Source: Pseudomonas alliivorans
Lineage (GTDB): Bacteria; Pseudomonadota; Gammaproteobacteria; Pseudomonadales; Pseudomonadaceae
Direction of reading: 5' to 3'
Length of the DNA stretch: 64,000 nt
Assembly (NCBI RefSeq): GCF_017826695.1
Contig: NZ_JAFFZW010000002.1
Coordinates: 744,001 to 808,000, forward strand
The first letter of the stretch is position 1, and each line of letters begins with the position of its first letter. The notes below the pieces were generated by a model. That model ran no database searches and was not told the origin of the DNA. It saw only the letters and a list, made by a program, of their open reading frames with translations. Positions 8,311-17,235 of the stretch are shown here, piece by piece. A program made the translations under genes and the position numbers.

Positions 8311-9273
8311 ATGAATCCCGAAGCGCTCGCCATCCTGCAACAGCACCTGCTCAACGCACTGAGCCACGTCCCGACTGAAACACGCCGGTTGTTCCATGGC
8401 CGCGGGCGTATCTGGCCCGGACTGGAGCACATCACTGTCGACTGGATGCAGGGCGTGGTGCTGGTGTCACTGTTCAAAGAGCCGCAGGAGTCCGAGCTGG
8501 CCTCACTGAATCGTCTGCTGCTGGCGCTGATCGAAACGCCGCAATGGCAACAGAGTCAGGCTCATACCTTGCTGCTGCAACATCGCTACCTGCCGCAAAG
8601 CACCACCCAATGGCTGACGGGTGAAGAAGTGGATGAGTGGGTCATCACTGAAAACGGTCTGCGCTACAAGGTCGATTTCGGCAAGAAGCAGAACAGCGGA
8701 CTGTTTCTGGACATGCGCTATGGCCGGGAATGGGTGCAAGCCCAGGCTCGGGGTAAGCGCATTCTCAATCTGTTCGCTTATACCTGCGGCTTTTCGGTCG
8801 CGGCAATTGCCGGTGGTGCCGACCATGTCGTGAATCTGGATATGGCACGCGCAGCGCTCAATCGGGGTCGCGAGAACCACCGCCTGAACGAACATGACCT
8901 CAGCCGCGTCACCTTTCTGGGTCACGATCTGTTCAAGTCCTGGGCCAAGGTCACTCGCTCAGGCCCTTATGATCTGATCATCATCGACCCGCCCTCCTTC
9001 CAGAAAGGCAGTTTCATGCTCGACAAGGATTACCAGCGCGTCCTTCGGCGTCTGCCGGAGTTGCTCGAAGAGGACGGTCTGGTGCTGGCCTGCATGAACG
9101 ATCCGGCGGTAGGGCCTGAGTTTTTGATTGAGCACACGGCCATCGAAGCACCCTGCCTGCGCTACCAGCAGCGCCTGGAAAACCCACCGGAGTTTCCCGA
9201 TTCACGCGTGGACGGCGGCTTGAAGGCGCTGGTGTTCAAGGCTGAAGGATTGAGCCGGACAGGCTGGGCCTGA
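8311..9273 (+). CDS. Class I SAM-dependent methyltransferase, rRNA MTase-like
   Basis: The 320-residue enzyme has an N-terminal recognition region (about 1-110), then a Rossmann methyltransferase domain. SAM-binding motif I is NLFAYTCGFSVAAIAGGA (about 152-169), the acidic loop is VVNLDMARAALNRGRENH (about 172-189) and the catalytic-type motif is IIIDPPSF (about 227-234). This layout (FLDMRYGREWV, ILNLFAYT, DPPSFQKG) is that of the Methyltrans_SAM family with RlmI/RlmK-like 23S rRNA methyltransferases. The exact target is not clear from sequence. It is a single gene followed by a scrap of chemoreceptor DNA. Confidence 0.87.
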   Translation: MNPEALAILQQHLLNALSHVPTETRRLFHGRGRIWPGLEHITVDWMQGVVLVSLFKEPQESELASLNRLLLALIETPQWQQSQAHTLLLQHRYLPQSTTQWLTGEEVDEWVITENGLRYKVDFGKKQNSGLFLDMRYGREWVQAQARGKRILNLFAYTCGFSVAAIAGGADHVVNLDMARAALNRGRENHRLNEHDLSRVTFLGHDLFKSWAKVTRSGPYDLIIIDPPSFQKGSFMLDKDYQRVLRRLPELLEEDGLVLACMNDPAVGPEFLIEHTAIEAPCLRYQQRLENPPEFPDSRVDGGLKALVFKAEGLSRTGWA

Positions 9274-9282
9274 GCGATTTTC

Positions 9283-9377
9283 AACGCACCCCGCCCTTGC
9301 GGCCTCCATAGCTGCGTCCAAGGCCAGCAGATTGGTCTGCCCGGCAATGCCGCGAATCACTTTCGGGATACTGCCTG
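9283..9377 (-). pseudogene. Remnant of a methyl-accepting chemotaxis protein signalling tip
   Basis: Read on the minus strand, this stretch gives IPKVIRGIAGQTNLLALDAA followed by MEAARAG, an unmistakable version of the hairpin tip of chemoreceptors (consensus [25 protein letters not shown]). The frame is broken on both sides: it starts immediately after the IclR stop codon and loses similarity after about 30 residues. No membrane or ligand domain is left. It is the fossil of a deleted chemoreceptor gene. Confidence 0.85.
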
Positions 9378-10241
9378 CTACTCGGCCTGACCGAAGACCT
9401 GACTCGGGCGCCTCAATGAAGGATCGAATGGATTGATCCGCGCGCTGACCGCCGTGGCTTCGCGCTTGAGCAACTCGACCACCGTCGTCAGCCGATCCGG
9501 CCCCAGACGGTCAGAGATAGTCGCGACACTGAGCGCCGCGACTGCACGGCCGTTACGGTCAAGAATGGGTACCGCCAGCCCGGCCATTCCCGGCAGTGCG
9601 CCGGTGTTGCGTGCGGCATAACCCAGGCGTCTGACGTTCTCGACTTCGGAGCGCAGGAAGACTTCGTCGTACAGATGAAAATCCTTGAGTCTGGGCAGGT
9701 TGTAGGCGATCACCGTTTCGCGCTCGTCTTCAGGCAGGAACGCCAGAATGGCCAGACTGCCCTGCCCTACACCCAAGGCTACGCGCCCGCCGATATCGCC
9801 GGTGAACGTGCGAATCGGATAGGGGCCTTCGCTGCGATCCAGACAGATGGCGTCGAAGCCGCTACGCGCCAATAGAAACAGAGAGTCTCCGAGCGAGGCG
9901 GACAAACGCAGCAGGCTGGGCCTGACCAGATCCCGCAGGTTACCGGTGTTGCCTGCCTTGGCCGCCAGCGCGAAGAACTCGATGCTCAGTCGATAGCGCT
10001 TGCTGAGCAGGTCCTGTTCGACCATGCCCTCTTCCATCAGGCTGCGCAGCAACCGATGAGTCGTGGGCTGGGACAGACCGACGCGCTGCGCCAGTTGTGT
10101 CACGCGTTCGCCGCCTTCATCGCACTCACCCAGGCATCGCAGCACTGCAAACAGGCGTGAGACTGCGCCAACGCCAACATCCCCAGACTTGTTATTCCGA
10201 TCAGTGGAATTACTGTTTTGATTACTCATATAAGTTTCCAC
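9378..10241 (-). CDS. IclR-family transcriptional regulator
   Basis: The 287-residue protein has a winged helix-turn-helix (about 25-90) with VTQLAQRVGLSQPTTHRLLRSL as the recognition region and a C-terminal IclR effector domain (GDSLFLLARSGFDAICLDR near residue 118 and GMAGLAVPILDRNGRAVAALSVATI near residue 215). It is transcribed away from the ABC importer and oxidase genes, so it is the likely local regulator, responding to the transported substrate or an early product. IclR proteins act as repressors or activators; which applies here is not visible. Its stop abuts a chemoreceptor remnant. Confidence 0.93.
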   Translation of the reverse strand: METYMSNQNSNSTDRNNKSGDVGVGAVSRLFAVLRCLGECDEGGERVTQLAQRVGLSQPTTHRLLRSLMEEGMVEQDLLSKRYRLSIEFFALAAKAGNTGNLRDLVRPSLLRLSASLGDSLFLLARSGFDAICLDRSEGPYPIRTFTGDIGGRVALGVGQGSLAILAFLPEDERETVIAYNLPRLKDFHLYDEVFLRSEVENVRRLGYAARNTGALPGMAGLAVPILDRNGRAVAALSVATISDRLGPDRLTTVVELLKREATAVSARINPFDPSLRRPSQVFGQAE

Positions 10242-10242
10242 C

Positions 10243-10287
10243 TGATGAATAAATTTGAAAAAAGATGTTGTTCAGTGAAATTCATCA
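10243..10287. promoter_or_regulatory. Candidate operator between iclR-type gene and ABC operon
   Basis: TGATGAAT at 10243-10250 and ATTCATCA at 10280-10287 form an 8-bp inverted repeat in the AT-rich part of the divergent intergenic region, just upstream of the regulator start. Its position suits binding by the IclR protein. No experimental or comparative support is available here. Confidence 0.35.
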
Positions 10288-10457
10288 TTGAGCGCATCCT
10301 AGCCTTCGTCCTACTCTCAGTCCACAGGGGCGATTTGAACAATCACCGGTAGCCGACTCAGATCGAGCACCAACGTCCAATGCTGCACAGGCTCACTTCG
10401 CATCTGCCCATAACAAAAGCGTGCCCCGGCGCGTACGTCTATAAGGTGGAAGCAGGC

Positions 10458-11486
10458 ATGGCATTTCTGCAGCTCGAAGGTCTTTCCAAACGCTACGGTT
10501 CGATTGATGCCGTGGTTGCCACTGACCTGAACGTGGACAAGGGTGAGTTCGTTTCACTGCTGGGCCCGTCCGGTTGCGGCAAAACCACCACCTTGCAGAT
10601 GATCGCCGGCTTCGTCGACGTCAGTGACGGACGCATCGTGCTTGATGGGCGGGACATCACTCACGCCAAACCGAGCAGCCGCGGCCTGGGCGTGGTGTTT
10701 CAGAGTTACGCGCTCTTCCCGCACATGACAGTCGCCAACAACGTGGCGTTCGGCCTGCGTATGCGCAAAGTGGCACCTTCAGAGATCCAGAGCCGGGTCA
10801 GCAAGGTACTGAAACTGGTGCGCCTGGATCAGCATGCAGAACGCTATCCACGAGAATTATCAGGCGGTCAGCGTCAGCGCGTGGCCTTGGCGCGTGCCTT
10901 GGTGATCGAGCCACCGGTGCTGCTGCTCGACGAGCCGTTGTCCAACCTTGACGCCAATCTGCGCGAAGAGATGCAGTTCGAGATTCGCCGCATCCAGAAC
11001 GAAGTGGGCATTACCACACTGATGGTCACCCATGATCAGGCAGAAGCGCTGTCGATCAGCGACCGGGTTGTCGTCATGCAAGCCGGACGTATCACTCAGA
11101 TCGATGAACCCTACAAACTCTACGAGCATCCACGCACCCGCTTTATCTCCGGCTTCGTCGGTAAGGCCAATATGTTGCAGGGTGATCTGGACGGCAGTGG
11201 CGTACCGCAGATACGTCAGTTGCCGGGCGACGGTGCGTTGACCCTCAGCCTGCGGCCGGAAAAGATCGATCTGGTCGCGCCCGGCTGTGGTCGTCTCTCG
11301 GGGCGTATCGTCACCCGTTATTTCCTCGGCAGCCAATGGCTGTACAGCATTCAGACCGGCGTCGGCGAATTGACCGTGGTGCGCCGCAATGACGGGCAGC
11401 CACCGCTTGAACAAGGCGCCGCGGTTGGCCTGGACTGGTCGTCGGATCTGTTACGCGTACTGGACGCCGACGAGGTGCGCGCATGA
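10458..11486 (+). CDS. ABC importer ATP-binding subunit (PotA-type)
   Basis: The 342-residue ATPase powers uptake through the two permeases encoded next. Walker A is GPSGCGKTT (36-44), the Q-loop is VVFQSYALFPHMTV, the signature is LSGGQRQRVALARAL and Walker B is VLLLDEPLSNLD. A C-terminal TOBE-type domain follows (RPEKIDLV...). I placed the start at ATG 10458 (MAFLQLEGLSKRYG) because GGAAGCAGGC precedes it and the family normally begins there; the longer frame from 10380 is leader. It overlaps the first permease gene by 4 bp. By resemblance the importer belongs to the spermidine/putrescine-opine class. Confidence 0.94.
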   Translation: MAFLQLEGLSKRYGSIDAVVATDLNVDKGEFVSLLGPSGCGKTTTLQMIAGFVDVSDGRIVLDGRDITHAKPSSRGLGVVFQSYALFPHMTVANNVAFGLRMRKVAPSEIQSRVSKVLKLVRLDQHAERYPRELSGGQRQRVALARALVIEPPVLLLDEPLSNLDANLREEMQFEIRRIQNEVGITTLMVTHDQAEALSISDRVVVMQAGRITQIDEPYKLYEHPRTRFISGFVGKANMLQGDLDGSGVPQIRQLPGDGALTLSLRPEKIDLVAPGCGRLSGRIVTRYFLGSQWLYSIQTGVGELTVVRRNDGQPPLEQGAAVGLDWSSDLLRVLDADEVRA

Positions 11487-12355
11487 GCCTGCTGACTCAA
11501 ATGCATCAGGGGCGGCGAGGCTACTGGCTGTCCGCCCCGGCGCTGGCCTTGTATATCGGCCTGCTGGTGTTGCCACTGGGCCTGACGCTCCTGCTGTCGT
11601 TCAACGTGTTCGATTATCAGGTGGGCGTGAAAAGCGACAGCTACACGCTGGATAACTATGGCGCAGTGCTCACCGACAGTTATTTCTACGAAATCTTTTT
11701 GCGCACCTTCTGGATCAGCGCACTGGTCACCCTGCTCTGCGTAGTGATCGGTGTGCCCGAGGCCTACATCCTGAGCCGCATGGGGACACCCTGGCGTTCG
11801 CTCTTCCTGATCCTGATTCTCACGCCGCTGCTGATTTCGGTCGTGGTACGGGCGTTTGGCTGGAGCCTGCTGCTGGGCGCGGACGGTCTGATCAATCAGG
11901 GCATCCAGGCCATGGGCGGACGTCCGGTCAAGCTTCTGTATACGCCGTTCGCGGTAATCATTGCGCTGGTGCATGTGATGCTGCCGTTCATGATCATTCC
12001 GGTCTGGACCTCGCTGCAGAAGCTTGACCCCACCGCAGAACAGGCGGCGCTGTCGCTGGGTGCCAGTCAGGCGAAAGTGATGCGCCTGATCGTGCTGCCG
12101 CAGGTGATGCCCGGCGTACTGTCAGGTTCGCTGATCGTCTTCGGTCTGGCTGCGAGCTCCTTCGCCATTCCCGGACTGCTCGGCGGACGCCGCCTGAAAA
12201 TGGTCGCCACGGTGGTCTACGACCAATACCTGTCCGAGTTGAACTGGCCGATGGGTGCGACGCTGGCCGTTGCGCTGTTGCTGGTGAACCTGCTGGTGAT
12301 GCTGTCGTGGAACCGCATGATCGAAGGCCGCTACAAGAAATCCCTGGGGGAATGA
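11483..12355 (+). CDS. ABC importer permease 1 (PotB-type)
   Basis: The 290-residue inner-membrane protein has six helices, the first at about residues 15-38. It carries the EAA-type coupling loop as EQAALSLGASQAKVMRLIVLPQVMPGVLSG (about 192-221), which docks on the ATPase. Its start codon overlaps the ATPase stop (ATGA). It pairs with the next gene to form the channel of the importer. Confidence 0.93.
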   Translation: MSLLTQMHQGRRGYWLSAPALALYIGLLVLPLGLTLLLSFNVFDYQVGVKSDSYTLDNYGAVLTDSYFYEIFLRTFWISALVTLLCVVIGVPEAYILSRMGTPWRSLFLILILTPLLISVVVRAFGWSLLLGADGLINQGIQAMGGRPVKLLYTPFAVIIALVHVMLPFMIIPVWTSLQKLDPTAEQAALSLGASQAKVMRLIVLPQVMPGVLSGSLIVFGLAASSFAIPGLLGGRRLKMVATVVYDQYLSELNWPMGATLAVALLLVNLLVMLSWNRMIEGRYKKSLGE

Positions 12356-12358
12356 TCC

Positions 12359-13153
12359 ATGTCCAAGAACGGTCCTCTGGCCCTGTCGTTTCATGCGTTG
12401 GTCGTGGTGTTCATGATGGCGCCACTGGTGGTCGTCTGCCTGGTGGCGTTCACGCCGGAAAACACCCTGAGCCTGCCGACCACCGATTTCTCGCTGCGCT
12501 GGTTCAAGGCGGTATTCGAACGGGCCGACTTCATTGACTCGTTCTACAACAGCCTGATTCTGGCGTTCGTTTCAGCGACGCTGGCCACTCTGATTGCAGT
12601 GCCCGCCGCACTGGCGATCACTCGGCACAGCTTCCCGGGACGCAATTTTTTCAACGCCCTGTTTCTGTCGCCCATCATCATTCCGCACCTGGTGCTGGGT
12701 GTGGCAATGCTGCGCCTGTTTGCCTTGATGGGCGTCAACGGCAGCTTCACCTGGCTGATCTTCGCGCATGTGCTGGTCATCACGCCTTACGTGCTGCGCC
12801 TGGTACTGGCCGCTGCCATCGGCATTGATCGCAGCGCCGAACACGCTGCCGAATCGCTGGGTGCCAGTCGCTTCACGCTGTTTCGCCAGATCACCCTGCC
12901 GATGATTCTGCCCGGCGTTGCGGGCGGCTGGCTGCTGGCGTTCATCAACAGTTTCGACGAGGTGACGTTGTCGATCTTCGTCACTTCGCCTGCGACACAG
13001 ACCCTGCCGGTGCGCATGTACGTATACGCCACCGAATCCATCGACCCGATGATGGCCGCCGTGTCTGCACTGGTCATCGCCCTCACGGCCGCCACCATGA
13101 TCCTGCTCGACCGGGTATATGGACTGGACCGCGTGCTGGTTGGCAAACATTGA
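12359..13153 (+). CDS. ABC importer permease 2 (PotC-type)
   Basis: The 264-residue protein is the second channel subunit. It has six helices and the coupling loop AEHAAESLGASRFTLFRQITLPMILPGVAGG (about 160-190). It starts 3 bp after the permease 1 stop, which supports a single mRNA. A conserved FINSFDEVTLSIFV segment is typical of PotC-like subunits. Confidence 0.93.
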   Translation: MSKNGPLALSFHALVVVFMMAPLVVVCLVAFTPENTLSLPTTDFSLRWFKAVFERADFIDSFYNSLILAFVSATLATLIAVPAALAITRHSFPGRNFFNALFLSPIIIPHLVLGVAMLRLFALMGVNGSFTWLIFAHVLVITPYVLRLVLAAAIGIDRSAEHAAESLGASRFTLFRQITLPMILPGVAGGWLLAFINSFDEVTLSIFVTSPATQTLPVRMYVYATESIDPMMAAVSALVIALTAATMILLDRVYGLDRVLVGKH

Positions 13154-13174
13154 TTCCGGGCCTGGAGCATAACG

Positions 13175-13483
13175 ATGGCACTGCTTAAACGATTGGCCGA
13201 GCACGACCGCCCGACCCTGCCTTTCACGCTCGACGGACAACCGGCCAGCGGCCTGCTGGGCGACACGCTCCTGACAGCGGTGCTCACGGTCAGTGACCAC
13301 GTGCGCAGCAGCGACTTCAGCGCCGAACCCCGCGCAGGCTTCTGCATGATGGGTGCCTGCCAGGATTGTTGGGTGCGCCTGGGTGACGGTCAGCGGGTAC
13401 GCGCCTGTTCGACACTGCTCGAGGCCGGCCAGACGGTCAGTCGTGAGCCGGGGCGTTGTCTTTCCGGGGAGCCACACTCGTGA
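13175..13483 (+). CDS. [2Fe-2S] small subunit of amine/opine oxidase (HcnA/OoxC-like)
   Basis: This 102-residue protein is a single plant-ferredoxin-like Fer2_4 domain with four cluster-binding cysteines, C57, C62, C65 and C78 (C-x4-C-x2-C-x12-C). It resembles the small subunit of hydrogen cyanide synthase (HcnA), of opine oxidases and of D-hydroxyproline dehydrogenase. In these enzymes it passes electrons between the two flavin subunits and the respiratory chain. It overlaps the next gene by 4 bp. The link to an importer rather than to secondary metabolism argues for a catabolic oxidase, not cyanide synthesis. Confidence 0.85.
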   Translation: MALLKRLAEHDRPTLPFTLDGQPASGLLGDTLLTAVLTVSDHVRSSDFSAEPRAGFCMMGACQDCWVRLGDGQRVRACSTLLEAGQTVSREPGRCLSGEPHS

Positions 13484-14841
13484 GCACTGAAAAGGTTGTG
13501 ATTATCGGGGCCGGTCCTGCGGGCATCCGAGCGGCGCAAACGCTTCAGGCCCATGGCATGAAGGCTTGCCTGATCGACGAGGGTCTGCGCGGTGGCGGTC
13601 AGATCTACCGCCGCCAGCCCGAAAACTTCAAACGTTCGCCAGAAGCACTTTACGGCTTTGAAGCGCACAAGGCTGTCGCCGTGCATCAGACGCTGGATGC
13701 GTTGGCGGACAGCATCGATTATCGGCCCCGAACGCTGGTCTGGAGCGCTGAGCAGGGCCGGCTCGATGTTCTTCAGGACACGCATTATGGTCATGTCGAT
13801 TACTCCCACCTGATCGTGGCCACGGGCGCGACCGACCGTGTGCTGCCGGTACCTGGCTGGACCCTGCCGGGCGTTTACAGCCTGGGTGCGGCGCAGATTG
13901 CCCTGAAATATCAGGGCTGCGCCATCGGTGAACGGGTGGTGTTCTGCGGCAGCGGACCGTTGCTGTACCTGGTCGCCTATCAATACGCCAAAGCAGGTGC
14001 CAGGGTGCTGGCGGTGCTCGACAGCGCGCCGTTTTCCGCACAGTGCCGCGCGCTTCCCGCGCTGCTAGGTCAGCCCCCAACCCTCGCCAAGGGATTGTAT
14101 TACCGCGCCTGGCTGACGGCGCATGGCATTGCGGTGCATCAAGGCGCGCACCTTGAGCGTGTCGAAGGAGAGCTGCGGGTTGGCGGTGTGAGCTGGGAGC
14201 GCAACGGTCAGACCAGACACCTGGAGTGCGACGCCGTCGCGTTCGCCCACGCCTTGCGCAGCGAAACACAGCTCGCCGACCTGCTGGGCTGCACGTTCGA
14301 CTGGAGCCCCCTCAACCGCGCCTGGCTGCCGGTTCGCGACGAGGCCGGGCGCAGCAGCGTGGCGCACGTTTATCTGGCGGGCGACGGAGCCGGAATCATG
14401 GGCGCAGATGCCGCCGAAATGGCCGGAGAACTGGCCGCGTTGAGCCTGCTGCAGGACAGTGGTCGCGAAGTGGATGAGCGACGCATCGACCGGTTGAAAT
14501 TACAGCTCAAGCGCATCACGCGTTTTCGCCATGGGCTGGAAACTGCCTTCCCGTTTCCGGATGGCTGGGCGGCCAACGTCCCCGATGAAACGCTGATCTG
14601 CCGCTGCGAGGAAGTCAGCGCAGGCGATATTCGTCGCACCGTGCAGGAAGGCCATTGGGAGATGAACAGGGTCAAAGCCATGTGCCGGGTCGGCATGGGG
14701 CGCTGTCAGGGCCGCATGTGCGGTCTGGCGGCAGCAGAACTGGTCGCGTGTGAAAGCGGGCGTACGGTGCAGGAAGTCGGTCGTCTGCGCGGGCAGTCGC
14801 CGATCAAACCGATTCCGTTTGGTCTGGAGACGCAGACATGA
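13480..14841 (+). CDS. FAD/NAD-binding and [2Fe-2S] subunit of amine/opine oxidase (HcnB/OoxA-like)
   Basis: The 453-residue subunit has an N-terminal FAD-binding motif (VVIIGAGPAGIRAA, about 6-19), an inner nucleotide-binding motif (VVFCGSGPLLYLVA, about 160) and a C-terminal BFD-type [2Fe-2S] domain with CRCEE near residue 374 and CRVGMGRCQGRMC near residue 404. This arrangement is that of HcnB, OoxA and the LhpE-type subunit of D-hydroxyproline dehydrogenase. I chose GTG 13480, which overlaps the stop of the small subunit in GTGA; the frame can be read from 13456 but that lies inside the previous gene. It forms the middle of a translationally coupled trio. Confidence 0.88.
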   Translation: MSTEKVVIIGAGPAGIRAAQTLQAHGMKACLIDEGLRGGGQIYRRQPENFKRSPEALYGFEAHKAVAVHQTLDALADSIDYRPRTLVWSAEQGRLDVLQDTHYGHVDYSHLIVATGATDRVLPVPGWTLPGVYSLGAAQIALKYQGCAIGERVVFCGSGPLLYLVAYQYAKAGARVLAVLDSAPFSAQCRALPALLGQPPTLAKGLYYRAWLTAHGIAVHQGAHLERVEGELRVGGVSWERNGQTRHLECDAVAFAHALRSETQLADLLGCTFDWSPLNRAWLPVRDEAGRSSVAHVYLAGDGAGIMGADAAEMAGELAALSLLQDSGREVDERRIDRLKLQLKRITRFRHGLETAFPFPDGWAANVPDETLICRCEEVSAGDIRRTVQEGHWEMNRVKAMCRVGMGRCQGRMCGLAAAELVACESGRTVQEVGRLRGQSPIKPIPFGLETQT

Positions 14842-16055
14842 GCACGTGGATGGAAACCGATGCGCTGATCATCGGCGGCGGCATTGTCGGTGCTTCGGCG
14901 GCGCTGGCGTTGGCACTGAAAGGCAAACGCGTCGCGCTGTTGGAGCGTGACTTTTGCGGCTCGCACTCCAGCGGTGTGAACTACGGTGGCGTTCGTCGTC
15001 AGGGCCGCCCGCTGTCACAGCTCCCGCTGTCGCAACGCGCCCATCAGATCTGGGGAAATCTGCGCAATCTGATCGGCATCGATGGCGAATATCAGCGTTC
15101 CGGACATCTCAAGCTGGCCCGCTCCGAACAGGATATGGATGCGCTGCGAGCCTATGCCCAGGCCAGTCAGGGTTTCGGGCTGGACTTGCAATTGCTGGAT
15201 CGCACCCAGCTTCGGGCACGTTTCCCCTGGGCGGGCGATGTCGCGGTCGGCGCTTCGTTGTGCGCCGATGACGGACACGCCAACCCACGACTGGTCTCGC
15301 CCGCCTTTGCCCGCGCCGCACGTCTGGCCGGTGCTCAGGTCTTCGAGCAGGCACAGGTGACGCACGTCAGTCACGACGGGCAGGCGTTCGTCGTCGACAC
15401 CGCAAACGGCCTGAAACTGCGCGCACCCTGGCTGCTCAATTGCGCGGGCGCCTGGGCCGGTCAGCTTGCTGCGCAATTCGACGAACCGGTCCCGATGCAT
15501 TCAGGGCACCCGGCCATGCTGGTCACCGAGCCGCTCCCTATGTTCATGGACGTCAGCACCGGCGTCGAAGGCGGCGGTATCTATGCGCGTCAAGTGGCGC
15601 GAGGCAATTGCGTGCTGGGCGGCGGTCAGGGTTTTGCGCTGGATCCTGCGCGTGCGCGTCCGGGTCAGGCTGCCGTGCTGGACATCCTGCGCAACGCCGT
15701 CGAACTGTATCCCCCGCTCAAGGGCGCTCAGGCCATACGCACATGGAGCGGCACCGAAGGCTATCTACCGGATCGTGAACCGGTACTTGGCCCCAGTCTG
15801 ACTCAAACGGGCCTGCTGCACGGTTTCGGCTTTGCCGGCGCGGGTTTCCAGATCGGGCCTGCGGCGGGCGAAGCACTGGCTGAGTGGGTCTGCGCCGGTC
15901 ACTCTTCGATATCGCTCGATGCCTTTTCAATCGGTCGGTTCCGGGCCGAACAGTCTCTATCCGTTGCCGACTCGACGCTCATCGTCTCACCCCGCTCTGC
16001 TCCTGAACCCGTTTCGAACGTCATCCCATTGCACAGAGGAAGGTCGCCTTTATGA
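14838..16055 (+). CDS. DAO-family FAD oxidase, catalytic subunit (HcnC/OoxB-like)
   Basis: The 405-residue protein is a D-amino-acid-oxidase-fold flavoprotein: ALIIGGGIVGASAALALAL (about 9-27) binds the ADP part of FAD, and the C-terminal GFAGAGFQIGPAAGEALAEW (about 333) closes the FAD site. It likely oxidises the C-N bond of the imported substrate, releasing an amine or amino acid and a keto acid. It overlaps both neighbours by 4 bp. Candidate substrates by family are opines, glycine-type or imino acids; none can be chosen from sequence. No proline racemase or dihydrodipicolinate-synthase-like gene is nearby, so the hydroxyproline pathway is not specially supported. Confidence 0.88.
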   Translation: MSTWMETDALIIGGGIVGASAALALALKGKRVALLERDFCGSHSSGVNYGGVRRQGRPLSQLPLSQRAHQIWGNLRNLIGIDGEYQRSGHLKLARSEQDMDALRAYAQASQGFGLDLQLLDRTQLRARFPWAGDVAVGASLCADDGHANPRLVSPAFARAARLAGAQVFEQAQVTHVSHDGQAFVVDTANGLKLRAPWLLNCAGAWAGQLAAQFDEPVPMHSGHPAMLVTEPLPMFMDVSTGVEGGGIYARQVARGNCVLGGGQGFALDPARARPGQAAVLDILRNAVELYPPLKGAQAIRTWSGTEGYLPDREPVLGPSLTQTGLLHGFGFAGAGFQIGPAAGEALAEWVCAGHSSISLDAFSIGRFRAEQSLSVADSTLIVSPRSAPEPVSNVIPLHRGRSPL

Positions 16056-17104
16056 ACATCGCCAAACGTGTCGCTCTCACCGGTCTGTCCTGCCTGCCCT
16101 TGGCGGCCTTGCTCACGTCCATGCCCGCCAGCGCCGAAACCACGCTTTACCTGGGCATGAATGGCGGCACGATGGAACGTCTATACGCCGATCAGGTGCT
16201 GCCTGCCTTCGAGAAAGCCAACAATGTAAAAGTGGTGATCGTGCCGGGCACCTCGGCGGATATTCTGGCCAAGGTTCAGGCGAGCAAGGACAACCCGCAG
16301 ATGCACGTTATCTTTCTTGACGACGGCATCATGTACCGCGCTATTTCCATGGGCCTGTGCGACACGCTGCAACCCAGCGCTGCGCTCAGCGACTTGCCGG
16401 CCAAGGCAAAAATCAAGGAGCAGGCCGCAGCAGTCAGCCTCGGCGTGACGGGCCTGGCGTACAACACGCGCATGTTCAAGGAGCAAGGCTGGGCCGCGCC
16501 GACCTCGTGGATGGACCTGGCGGACAAGCGCTTCAAGGACAAGGTGGTGTTTCAGTCGCTGGCGTCCTCGACCTTCGGCCTGCACGGTTTCCTGATGTTC
16601 AACCGCATCCAGGGCGGCAGCGAGAAGGATGTCGAGCCGGGCTTCAAGGCATGGCCGAAAACCGTTGGGCCGAACGTGCTGGAATACATCGCGAGCTCGG
16701 CAAAGATTTCCGAGATGGTGCAGACCGACGAAGCTACGCTGTTCCCGCTGACGCCGACCCAGGTCACCGCGTTGAAGCTCAAAGGGGTTGCGGTTGAGTA
16801 CGCAGCGCCGAAGGAAGGTGGGGTGGTATTGAACGTGGCTGAGTGCGCCATCGCCAACAACACCCAGCCGGAACTGGCTCAGAAACTCGCCGCTTATCTG
16901 CTCACGCCAGAAGCGCAGGCTCCGGCGCTGGAGTTCGGGGATCAGATCCCGTCCAACCCGAAAACCCCGACCACCGACAAGACCCGTACTCAGGTCGAGG
17001 CGATGAACAAGTATCTGGAGACCGCCGTGACCATCGATTGGGACCAGGTGAACCAGATTCGACCAGAGTGGAATGCGCGGTGGAGTCGTAGCATCGAGCG
17101 GTAG
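16052..17104 (+). CDS. ABC importer periplasmic binding protein (PotD/AfuA-type)
   Basis: The 350-residue protein begins with a Sec signal peptide (cleavage likely after MPASA, about residue 28), then TTLYLGMNGGTMERLYADQVLPAFE, the start of an extracellular solute-binding fold. It is encoded last in the operon, overlapping the catalytic oxidase gene by 4 bp, so binding protein, oxidase and importer are made from one mRNA. The fold belongs to the group that binds polyamines, iron or opine-like molecules. No ligand residue can be named with confidence. Confidence 0.9.
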   Translation: MNIAKRVALTGLSCLPLAALLTSMPASAETTLYLGMNGGTMERLYADQVLPAFEKANNVKVVIVPGTSADILAKVQASKDNPQMHVIFLDDGIMYRAISMGLCDTLQPSAALSDLPAKAKIKEQAAAVSLGVTGLAYNTRMFKEQGWAAPTSWMDLADKRFKDKVVFQSLASSTFGLHGFLMFNRIQGGSEKDVEPGFKAWPKTVGPNVLEYIASSAKISEMVQTDEATLFPLTPTQVTALKLKGVAVEYAAPKEGGVVLNVAECAIANNTQPELAQKLAAYLLTPEAQAPALEFGDQIPSNPKTPTTDKTRTQVEAMNKYLETAVTIDWDQVNQIRPEWNARWSRSIER

Positions 17105-17235
17105 TCTCGACTGACGCAGGATGATGAGCCTGCCTCGACACTGATCGTGCTTATCGCTCGACGCTCAGCGGTATACAAACCCGAAAGACGCGTGAAACGG
17201 GCCAAAACGAGAGTGTCTGACTGAATACGTAGCTC

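Noticed and set aside
13175..16055. Hydrogen cyanide synthase (hcnABC) for the three oxidase subunits
   Set aside because: The subunits look alike, but they sit inside an ABC import operon with an IclR gene, which fits a catabolic oxidase rather than cyanide production.
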